Shown: positions 57,061 to 64,000 of the stretch, piece by piece
Position numbering within the stretch: position 1 is the stretch's first letter
Layout: every line of letters begins with the position of its first letter
Source of the DNA: Vibrio astriarenae
Lineage (GTDB): Bacteria; Pseudomonadota; Gammaproteobacteria; Enterobacterales; Vibrionaceae
Direction: 5' to 3'
NCBI RefSeq assembly: GCF_010587385.1
Contig: NZ_CP047475.1
Coordinates: forward strand, 2,976,001 to 3,040,000
Length of the DNA stretch: 64,000 nucleotides
The notes under the pieces: generated by a model
What the model was told of the DNA's origin: nothing
The model's input: only the letters and a program-made list of their open reading frames with translations
Database searches by the model: none
Position numbers and translations under genes: made by a program

Positions 57061-57834
57061 ATGTACGCCTTATCTTTTGCTGAAATTACTGCGATGTTAG
57101 GTCAAGTTTGGTGGCCTTTCTTTCGTTTGTCTGCAGCCTTTTTGACCATGCCGTTCTTTGGTGACGCGTACATAAGCCCTCGACTGCGTGTCTTGTTTGC
57201 CCTCTCTATCGCTATTATTGCTGGCCCGCTTTTACCAGCAATGCCAGAAGTCGATCCGGTATCCGTTCAAGCTATCGCACTTGCATTAGAACAAATCGCG
57301 ATCGGTGCAATGCTCGGGTTTTGCCTGCAGTTCTTATTTGCAGTCATGGGTATGGTGGGACAGATCATGTCAATGCAGATGGGTCTCGGTATGGCAATGA
57401 TGAACGACCCTGCCAATGGCATATCTATCGCGCTGATTGGTAACTACTTTCTGATGTTCACCACGCTCTTGTTTCTCTCTCTCGATGGGCATTTGGTGGC
57501 GTTGGACATCATAGTCCAGAGCTTTGATCGCTTTCCGGTTGGCGGCGGGATCAGTGAGTACTCTCTACGTAACCTCGTCAGCCTATTCAGTTGGATGATT
57601 GTCGCTGCGGTTTCAATTGCGCTGCCGACCATCGCTGCGATGCTGACGGTTAACCTAACTTTTGGTGTGATGAACCGCGCCGCGCCATCACTCAACGTTT
57701 TCGCTCTGGGCTTCCCGATGTCGATGATGTTGGGGCTATGTGCCATCTTGCTCTCGCTCTCTGGCTTGCCCGCTATCTATACCGAGCTCTCTCATAACAT
57801 TCTGTATCAAATGCGTCAGATGGGAGGGAGCTAG
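57061..57834 (+). CDS. fliR: Lateral flagellar export gate protein FliR
   Basis: A 257-residue multi-spanning membrane protein (about six helices) in the normal order after fliQ. It contains QMGLGMAMMNDPANGISIAL. With FliP and FliQ it builds the export pore. Confidence 0.93.
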   Translation: MYALSFAEITAMLGQVWWPFFRLSAAFLTMPFFGDAYISPRLRVLFALSIAIIAGPLLPAMPEVDPVSVQAIALALEQIAIGAMLGFCLQFLFAVMGMVGQIMSMQMGLGMAMMNDPANGISIALIGNYFLMFTTLLFLSLDGHLVALDIIVQSFDRFPVGGGISEYSLRNLVSLFSWMIVAAVSIALPTIAAMLTVNLTFGVMNRAAPSLNVFALGFPMSMMLGLCAILLSLSGLPAIYTELSHNILYQMRQMGGS

Positions 57835-57836
57835 CC

Positions 57837-58970
57837 ATGGCAGAAAATCAAACCAGTCAAGACAAAAGCGAAAAACCCAGTCCCCAGAAACTGCGTAAAG
57901 CAAAACGTGAAGGTCAGGCGGCTAGGTCGAAAGAGTTTGTGGTTGGGGTGCTGTTTATCGCGATTGCCCTCTTCCTATGGGCTTATGGCCACTATCTTGG
58001 TCAGCAAGCAGAGAGGCTGTTTGTCATTAATTACCAGCTCTCCTACGACGATATTCGTCAGCCCGACATCATGACCAGAAAGCTTGGTGAGAGTGTGTTG
58101 CTGCTTGGCGGCCTGTTTGTGCCTATGGCTGCGGTGCTTATTCTAGTGACCATCTTGAGCTCGATGATTCCCGGCGGATGGGTAATGTCCCTAAAGCTCA
58201 TTAAGCCTAAGCTAAGCAAAATCAGTCCAATTGAAGGCTTAAAGAGACTGTTCTCTCTTAAGTCTCTGGTTGAACTCGCAAAATCGATTCTCAAGATTGT
58301 CTTCATTGGTGGCGTACTGTATTGGCTCTTAAGCAGTAACTTAGCCAACTTGATTGCTGCCCAGCGAGCGCCTTTGGAGCAAGGTATTAGCGTTACTTTA
58401 AGCCACTTAATCAAGGCGCTGATCTGTTTTGGTTTTGTGGTGTTGCTGATTGGTCTGATTGATATGCCTTATCAGCTCTGGAACCACACCAAGCAGCTCA
58501 AGATGACCAAGCAGGAAGTGAAAGAAGAGCACAAAAACACCGAAGGTCGACCAGAGATCAAGCAGAAGATTAAGCAGCTTCAGCAGCAAATGTCGCGCCG
58601 TCGTATCGATAATTCTGTGCCAACCGCCGACGTGGTGATCACCAACCCAACGCACTATGCCGTCGCGATAAAATACGATCTCTCCCGCGCCGGTGCCCCT
58701 TTTGTTGTCGCCAAGGGTGAAGACGAAATGGCACTGCGAATTCAAGCCATCGCAAGACAAAATGACATTGAAGTACTCAACCTGCCACCGTTAACGCGTG
58801 CCGTGTATTTCAATACGCGCGTTGATCAAGAAGTACCGGGGCCACTGTTTGTCGCTATCGCTCACGTTCTAACCTACGTCATGCAGCTCAAAGAGTACAA
58901 ACGCGATCGCAAGGTAAAACCAACACCACTGCCACCAATCGCGATACCAAAGGCACTACGTCATGACTAA
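57837..58970 (+). CDS. flhB: Lateral export switch protein FlhB
   Basis: A 377-residue membrane protein with four transmembrane helices and a cytoplasmic domain. The autocleavage motif N270-P-T-H273 is intact, so it should self-cleave to allow the change from hook to filament export, triggered by LafE. It lies 2 bases after fliR. Confidence 0.95.
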   Translation: MAENQTSQDKSEKPSPQKLRKAKREGQAARSKEFVVGVLFIAIALFLWAYGHYLGQQAERLFVINYQLSYDDIRQPDIMTRKLGESVLLLGGLFVPMAAVLILVTILSSMIPGGWVMSLKLIKPKLSKISPIEGLKRLFSLKSLVELAKSILKIVFIGGVLYWLLSSNLANLIAAQRAPLEQGISVTLSHLIKALICFGFVVLLIGLIDMPYQLWNHTKQLKMTKQEVKEEHKNTEGRPEIKQKIKQLQQQMSRRRIDNSVPTADVVITNPTHYAVAIKYDLSRAGAPFVVAKGEDEMALRIQAIARQNDIEVLNLPPLTRAVYFNTRVDQEVPGPLFVAIAHVLTYVMQLKEYKRDRKVKPTPLPPIAIPKALRHD

Positions 58971-59021
58971 TACACCGTTTTTTAACCACAACCTAAATCG
59001 CTAATTCGAGTAAAACGCCTT

Positions 59022-61115
59022 ATGAAAGAAAGACTAAATTTATTATTCCCTGCGATTAAAAATAGCTACTTCGGCATCCCTATCCTTCTGTTGACGGTAT
59101 TGGCGATGGTGATCCTGCCACTGCCTCCGGTGCTGCTAGATACGCTATTTATCTTCAATATCGTCTTAGCGGTTATCGTCTTGCTGGTTGCGGTATCAAG
59201 TACTCGCCCACTCGATTTTAGTGTCTTCCCGACCATATTGTTGGTCGCAACCCTGATGCGCCTGACACTGAACGTTGCTTCGACACGTATCGTTCTTCTT
59301 GAAGGTCATAACGGTGGTGATGCAGCAGGTAAGGTGATTCAAGCCTTTGGTAATGTGGTCATCGGCGGTAACTACTTTGTTGGTATCGTGGTGTTTATCA
59401 TCCTGATGATCATCAACTTTGTTGTTATCACCAAAGGTGGTGAGCGTATTTCTGAGGTTTCGGCACGCTTTACCCTAGACTCATTGCCAGGTAAGCAAAT
59501 GGCGATTGATGCTGATCTCAATGCAGGCATAATCGACCAAAACCAAGCCAAAGAGCGCCGTAGAGAGATTGCTCGCGAAGCAGATTTTTACGGTTCGATG
59601 GATGGTGCCTCCAAGTTTGTTCGTGGTGATGCCATTGCCGGGATGCTCATCCTCATCATCAACATCCTTGGTGGTGTCACTATTGGTATGGTGCAGCATG
59701 ATCTTAGTGCTGCAGAAGCTTTCCAGCGCTTTGCACTACTCACCATTGGTGATGGCCTCGTTGCTCAGATCCCATCACTACTGCTTGCCGTCGCGGCTGC
59801 GATTATCGTAACTCGCGTTAGCGATTCTGGTGAGCTATCGGATGATGTTCAACAGCAGATGCTGGCTTCACCGGTTACGCTAGCCACTGCCTCCGGTATT
59901 ATGCTGGTGATCGGTATTGTTCCCGGCATGCCTCATCTGGCGTTCTTCAGTTTTGCTGGTCTACTGGCATTCGCCGCTTGGAAACAGAGTCGAAAGCAGC
60001 TTAACCCTGAGCCACTAGAGCAAGCCGAAGCGGTCGCCGAAGCCGTGGCGCAAGATGATGCGCCATCTCTAGATTGGCACGATGTACCGCATGTTAACCC
60101 GCTCTCTCTAGAGTTGGGCTATCGTCTGGTTAACCTTGTCGATAAAAACCAAGGTGAACCTCTTGCATTGCGTGTGCGTGGTGTGCGCAAAACCATTACC
60201 GAGCAGGCTGGCTTTCTCGTTCCCGAAATTGCGATTCGCGATAACCTGAAGTTAAAACCAACTCAATATACGATTTCCTTATATGGTGAAGTACTCGCCA
60301 AAGGCGAAATCGACCCTGAGCGCCTTATGGCTCTAGCCGTGGGAGAGGTTTATGGCCAGCTCGACGGTGTGCTGGCAAAAGACCCAGCTTATCAATTAGA
60401 TGCCGTTTGGATTGAACCAAACAACAAACCTCAAGCCCTGAATCTTGGTTATTCTGTGGTTGATGGAGCAACCGTGATTGCCACCCACTTGAGCAAAATC
60501 ATCAAAGAGCACACCTCAGAGCTGTTTAACCATGATGATGTTGAGCGTGTTATGGAGCGCCTTGCTCAACACTCTCCAAAGCTTGCCGAGAGCTTGGCAA
60601 CACAGCTGACCCACCAACAACAGATGCGTGTCTATCGCCAGCTGCTTGCCGATCAAGTGCCAGTGAAAGATACATTGAATATCTCTTCGATTATGTTGGA
60701 AAGCAGCGAAATCACCAAAGACCCGATTCTGATTGCTTCAGATATTCGCGTTGGCCTTAAGCGTACGCTGACCAATCACTTGGTGGGTACGGGGAATGAT
60801 TTCAACATTTTCACCCTGAGCGATAATCTTGAGAAAATGCTGATGACGGCACTGAACAAAGCTCAACAAGCTGGCGCTGTCGCGCTAGATGGCTTCCCAG
60901 TAGAGCCAACACTACTTGCTCAGCTACAGCAAAACATGCCAAATATTCGTGAACAGCTTAAGCAGAATGGCTATAAGCCGGTGCTATTGGTTGCCCCTCA
61001 GCTTCGACCACTACTGTCGCGCTACGCTCGAACGTTTGCCAAAGGACTTGTGGTGCTCTCTTATAACGAGATCCCAGAAGATAAGAACATCAACGTCTTA
61101 GGTCACTTAGGTTAG
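59022..61115 (+). CDS. flhA: Lateral export gate protein FlhA
   Basis: A 697-residue export-gate protein with eight N-terminal transmembrane helices (about 1-320) and a large cytoplasmic domain that binds chaperone-substrate complexes. The FHIPEP signature (GGERISEVSARFTLDSLPGK) is present. Last gene of the cluster, followed by a terminator. It is 51 bases after flhB. No flhF or flhG follows, as expected for lateral flagella. Confidence 0.96.
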   Translation: MKERLNLLFPAIKNSYFGIPILLLTVLAMVILPLPPVLLDTLFIFNIVLAVIVLLVAVSSTRPLDFSVFPTILLVATLMRLTLNVASTRIVLLEGHNGGDAAGKVIQAFGNVVIGGNYFVGIVVFIILMIINFVVITKGGERISEVSARFTLDSLPGKQMAIDADLNAGIIDQNQAKERRREIAREADFYGSMDGASKFVRGDAIAGMLILIINILGGVTIGMVQHDLSAAEAFQRFALLTIGDGLVAQIPSLLLAVAAAIIVTRVSDSGELSDDVQQQMLASPVTLATASGIMLVIGIVPGMPHLAFFSFAGLLAFAAWKQSRKQLNPEPLEQAEAVAEAVAQDDAPSLDWHDVPHVNPLSLELGYRLVNLVDKNQGEPLALRVRGVRKTITEQAGFLVPEIAIRDNLKLKPTQYTISLYGEVLAKGEIDPERLMALAVGEVYGQLDGVLAKDPAYQLDAVWIEPNNKPQALNLGYSVVDGATVIATHLSKIIKEHTSELFNHDDVERVMERLAQHSPKLAESLATQLTHQQQMRVYRQLLADQVPVKDTLNISSIMLESSEITKDPILIASDIRVGLKRTLTNHLVGTGNDFNIFTLSDNLEKMLMTALNKAQQAGAVALDGFPVEPTLLAQLQQNMPNIREQLKQNGYKPVLLVAPQLRPLLSRYARTFAKGLVVLSYNEIPEDKNINVLGHLG

Positions 61116-61124
61116 AACACCCCT

Positions 61125-61170
61125 AATAGAGGTACTGCTTTTTGTAAGGTAGTACCTCTATTCCTCTCTT
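61125..61170 (+). terminator. Terminator after flhA
   Basis: A 12-bp perfect stem AATAGAGGTACT/AGTACCTCTATT with a 14-base loop, followed by a pyrimidine-rich tail. It closes the flagellar cluster on the right. Confidence 0.75.
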
Positions 61171-61178
61171 ATCAATGA

Positions 61179-62153
61179 CTACGCTCTTGGGAAAGCAAAC
61201 GCCGTGACCTGATCAATATGTTCGCAGTTCAAAGCCAGCATAATCAAGCGGTCAATACCCAAAGCAACCCCTGCACAATTGGGCAAGCCTGCCTTCAATG
61301 CTTCAATTAAATGGTAATCAATCGGCTGTGGCTTTAAACCCATCTCAAGACGTTTTTGATTATCTTGCTCAAAACGCGCCAGTTGCTCATCTGGGTTATC
61401 CAGCTCATGAAAACCATTGGCAAGCTCAATCCCTTTAAAATACACCTCAAAGCGATCCGCCACACGCGGGTCTTGCGGATTAATCTTTGCAAGCGCCGCC
61501 TGGGACGCTGGAAAATCATAAACAAACGCCGGCACGTGCTGACCGATTTTCACCTCAACACCGATGCTAAATAGCAGTTGTAGCAAGGTGTCTCTGTCTT
61601 GCTCCGGCATGGCAATATCTTCCAGACCAAGTGTGCATGCCACCTGTTTGAGCTCATCCATTGAGGCCTCAAGTGGACAAACTCCTAGAACCTTAATGAA
61701 GGCTTGTTGATAGGTCATTCGCTCAGCGCTACCGCAGTTCAACACCAGCTGCAACAAGCTATCCATCTCATCCATCAGGTCGTGGTGGTCAAAGCCGACT
61801 CGATACCATTCAAGCATTGAGAACTCTGGGTTGTGATGACGCCCATTCTCTTCGTTGCGAAATGCCTTGTTGATTTGGTAAATACAGCCACTGCCTGCGG
61901 CAAGCAGACGTTTCATGTGAAACTCTGGGCTGGTCATCAGATAAAGGGGTTGCCCCTGAGCATACTCTGGTCCGACAAACTCAGTATTAAATGTATGCAG
62001 ATGAATGTCTGTCACGGTTGCATGACTCATCGCAGGTGTGTCCACCTCCATAACCTCTCTTTGTGCAAAGAAGTGACGGATTTGAGCGATAACTTGTGCG
62101 CGCTGTTTGAGCTGCTCAATGGATGCTGAGGGTTGCCAAGCAAAAGTAGACAT
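61179..62153 (-). CDS. epmA: Elongation factor P beta-lysine ligase EpmA
   Basis: A 324-residue class II lysyl-tRNA-synthetase-like enzyme (PoxA/GenX) that attaches (R)-beta-lysine to EF-P. Motif 2 ([20 protein letters not shown]) and motif 3 ([14 protein letters not shown]) are clear, and no anticodon-binding domain is present. It diverges from frdA, as in other Vibrio. Confidence 0.95.
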   Translation of the reverse strand: MSTFAWQPSASIEQLKQRAQVIAQIRHFFAQREVMEVDTPAMSHATVTDIHLHTFNTEFVGPEYAQGQPLYLMTSPEFHMKRLLAAGSGCIYQINKAFRNEENGRHHNPEFSMLEWYRVGFDHHDLMDEMDSLLQLVLNCGSAERMTYQQAFIKVLGVCPLEASMDELKQVACTLGLEDIAMPEQDRDTLLQLLFSIGVEVKIGQHVPAFVYDFPASQAALAKINPQDPRVADRFEVYFKGIELANGFHELDNPDEQLARFEQDNQKRLEMGLKPQPIDYHLIEALKAGLPNCAGVALGIDRLIMLALNCEHIDQVTAFAFPRA

Positions 62154-62462
62154 AGGGTTTTCTCGTAAGTTTCAAACGCCGCTAGTGTACTCCCGACACC
62201 TCATAACCCCAAACTTTTGCTCGCGGTGATAGCTATCACAGATCCCCTAACTTTTACATTTGATGAATAAATACCGCACAAAAAACCTAAGTAAATCAAT
62301 TTTTCCTTAACCTGAGTCTTTTACACTGGGATACCACTTTGGAATGAGTGGACTAAAAATGAGCCTTTAATTCATGGACTTATCAATAGGCTCTAATGAG
62401 ATAGCAATGTCAAAACTGGCGAAGTAGAACGCCATATCACTTACACACACTGGAGGATAACT
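62154..62462. other. Divergent epmA-frdA regulatory region
   Basis: 309 bases without a gene. It contains a CRP/FNR-like dyad at 62225-62240 and a strong ribosome site (GGAGG) before frdA. No other element is convincing. Confidence 0.55.
62225..62240 (+). promoter_or_regulatory. CRP/FNR-like site in front of frdA
   Basis: GGTGA-TAGCTA-TCACA differs from the CRP consensus TGTGA-N6-TCACA only at the first base. The inner TGAT-N4-ATCA also fits part of an FNR box. Fumarate reductase operons are commonly controlled by these regulators. The GTGA/TCAC arms favour CRP. Confidence 0.55.
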
Positions 62463-64000
62463 GTGAAAACAATTACCACAGATATCGCAGTCATTGGCGC
62501 TGGCGGCGCTGGTCTGAGAACCGCAATTGCTGCGGCAGAAGCAAATCCTGAGCTAGAAATTGCCCTAATTTCTAAAGTTTACCCTATGCGCTCACACACC
62601 GTGGCAGCAGAAGGTGGCTCAGCAGCAGTAATCAAAGATGAAGACAGCCTCGATAACCACTTCAACGATACCGTTGGCGGTGGCGACTGGCTGTGTGAGC
62701 AAGACGTGGTGGAATACTTCGTTGAGAACGCAACCCGCGAAATGATTCAAATGGAACAATGGGGTTGTCCATGGAGCCGTAAAGAAAACGGTGAAGTGAA
62801 CGTCCGTCGCTTCGGTGGCATGAAGGTCGAGCGTACCTGGTTCGCTGCCGACAAAACCGGCTTCCACATGCTGCATACCCTATTCCAAACCTCAATGAAA
62901 TACAGCAACATCAACCGCTTTGATGAGTATTTCGTGGTTGACTTGATAGTCGATGAAGGTGAAGTGCAAGGCCTTATCGCAATCCACATGTCTGAAGGCG
63001 AACTCATCACGATTAAAGCCAAGTCTGTGGTTCTCGCAACCGGTGGTGCGGGTCGTGTTTATCACTGCAACACCAACGGCGGCATCGTGACGGGGGATGG
63101 TATGGCAATGGCTTATCGCCATGGTGTGCCACTGCGTGATATGGAATTTGTCCAATACCACCCAACAGGCCTGCCAGGTACCGGCATCTTGATGACCGAA
63201 GGCTGTCGTGGTGAGGGCGGTATCATCGTCAACAAAAACGGCTACCGATACCTACAAGACTACGGCATGGGCCCAGAAACCCCGGTTGGCGAGCCAAAAA
63301 ACAAATACATGGAACTTGGTCCACGTGACAAAGTCTCTCAAGCTTTCTGGCATGAGCAGCAAAAAGGCAACACCATCAAACACCCACTCGGTGATGTGGT
63401 CCACCTTGACCTCACTCACTTGGGTGAAGAGTACCTGCAAGAGCGCCTTCCGTTCATCTGTGAGCTATCGAAAGCCTACGTGAACGTTGACCCGGCAAAA
63501 GAGCCAATCCCAATTCGTCCAACCGTTCACTACACCATGGGTGGTATTGAAACTGACGGTCAGTGTGAGACACGCATCAAAGGTCTATTTGCAGTCGGTG
63601 AATGTGCCTCTGTTGGTCTACACGGTGCCAACCGCCTTGGCTCTAACTCACTGGCTGAGTTTGTCGTCTTCGGCCGTGTTGCGGGTGAAAATGCCGTCAA
63701 GCGTGTTGAAGAGTTCCAAGGCTGGAATGAAGAGGTTATCCAAGCACAAGTGGCTGCCGCTGAAGAGCGCATCAATGCGCTGCTGAATCAAGAAGGCGAT
63801 GAAAACTGGGCAGACATCCGCACTGAAATGGGTCATACCATGGAAGCGGGCTGTGGTATCTACCGCCAAGAAGATCTGATGCAAGCGACCATTGAGAAAC
63901 TGCAAGAGCTGAAAGCACGCTACAAGAAAATCAGCATCAAAGACAAAGGTAAGGTCTTCAACACTGACCTACTTTACGCCATTGAAGTGGGCTACGGCCT
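62463..64000 (+). CDS. frdA: Fumarate reductase flavoprotein subunit FrdA (5' part)
   Basis: The first 512 codons of about 600, cut by the right edge. It starts with GTG at 62463, seven bases after GGAGG. Seen features: the FAD-binding loop IGAGGAGLRTAIAAA at the N-terminus, the histidine that carries covalent FAD (RSHTVAAEGG), and the active-site region HPTGLPGTGIL with an intact TEGCRGEGG. It is the catalytic subunit of the anaerobic membrane enzyme reducing fumarate to succinate. frdBCD should follow outside. Confidence 0.96.
   Translation, partial: MKTITTDIAVIGAGGAGLRTAIAAAEANPELEIALISKVYPMRSHTVAAEGGSAAVIKDEDSLDNHFNDTVGGGDWLCEQDVVEYFVENATREMIQMEQWGCPWSRKENGEVNVRRFGGMKVERTWFAADKTGFHMLHTLFQTSMKYSNINRFDEYFVVDLIVDEGEVQGLIAIHMSEGELITIKAKSVVLATGGAGRVYHCNTNGGIVTGDGMAMAYRHGVPLRDMEFVQYHPTGLPGTGILMTEGCRGEGGIIVNKNGYRYLQDYGMGPETPVGEPKNKYMELGPRDKVSQAFWHEQQKGNTIKHPLGDVVHLDLTHLGEEYLQERLPFICELSKAYVNVDPAKEPIPIRPTVHYTMGGIETDGQCETRIKGLFAVGECASVGLHGANRLGSNSLAEFVVFGRVAGENAVKRVEEFQGWNEEVIQAQVAAAEERINALLNQEGDENWADIRTEMGHTMEAGCGIYRQEDLMQATIEKLQELKARYKKISIKDKGKVFNTDLLYAIEVGYG

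Noticed and set aside
1..64000. CRISPR arrays, tRNA or rRNA genes, insertion sequences
   Set aside because: No spacer-repeat pattern, cloverleaf-type gene or transposase was seen. The repeats present are palindromic or simple tandem ones.

Overview
The window looks like a large chromosome of a marine Vibrio (Gammaproteobacteria). The evidence is a general secretion (type II) operon next to hslR, hslO and pckA, a glnA-glnL-glnG locus, epmA diverging from frdA, and a complete lateral (swarming) flagellar system of the lafA/lafK/lafS type known from Vibrio parahaemolyticus. The species cannot be named from the sequence alone.

Layout. Positions 1-7313 (minus strand) carry gspC-D-E-F-G-H-I and the start of gspJ. 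Divergent from them, 7491-12802 (plus) holds hslR, hslO, pckA and an AsmA-like envelope protein. A tandem array of palindromic repeats fills 12807-13242. A minus-strand block follows (YiiD-like acetyltransferase/thioesterase, dtd, yihY), then a DUF2959 lipoprotein, a perfect 20-copy heptamer array, a small P-loop NTPase, and typA. From 19258 to 24323 lies the nitrogen regulation locus: glnA with NtrC sites and a sigma-54 promoter, a DUF4124 protein, glnL with its own NtrC operator, and glnG. add follows.

Positions 25593-61115 form one uninterrupted lateral flagellar cluster of 40 genes. Minus-strand genes from flgB through flgL build the rod, hook and junction. Two unfamiliar genes follow, then lafA (flagellin), the cap and chaperones (lafB, lafC, lafD), hook-length control (lafE), lafF, the sigma-28 factor (lafS) and the proton stator (lafT, lafU). 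flgA, flgM and flgN diverge from flgB. Minus-strand motY, lafK and fliE-F-G-H-I-J encode the T-ring protein, the sigma-54 activator, the MS ring, the rotor and the export ATPase. Divergent from these, fliM-N-P-Q-R-flhB-flhA encode the C ring and export gate. The expected cascade is LafK plus sigma-54 for hook-basal-body operons, then LafS held by FlgM until hook completion, then lafA, lafB and the stator.

The right end has epmA (minus) and the first 512 codons of frdA (plus), with a CRP/FNR-like site between them.

The least explained parts are two genes between flgL and lafA (a flagellin-like protein without the normal N-terminal helix, and a tail-anchored protein), the heptamer array at 16311, and an 18-bp degenerate tandem repeat coupled to palindromic elements inside the flagellar cluster.
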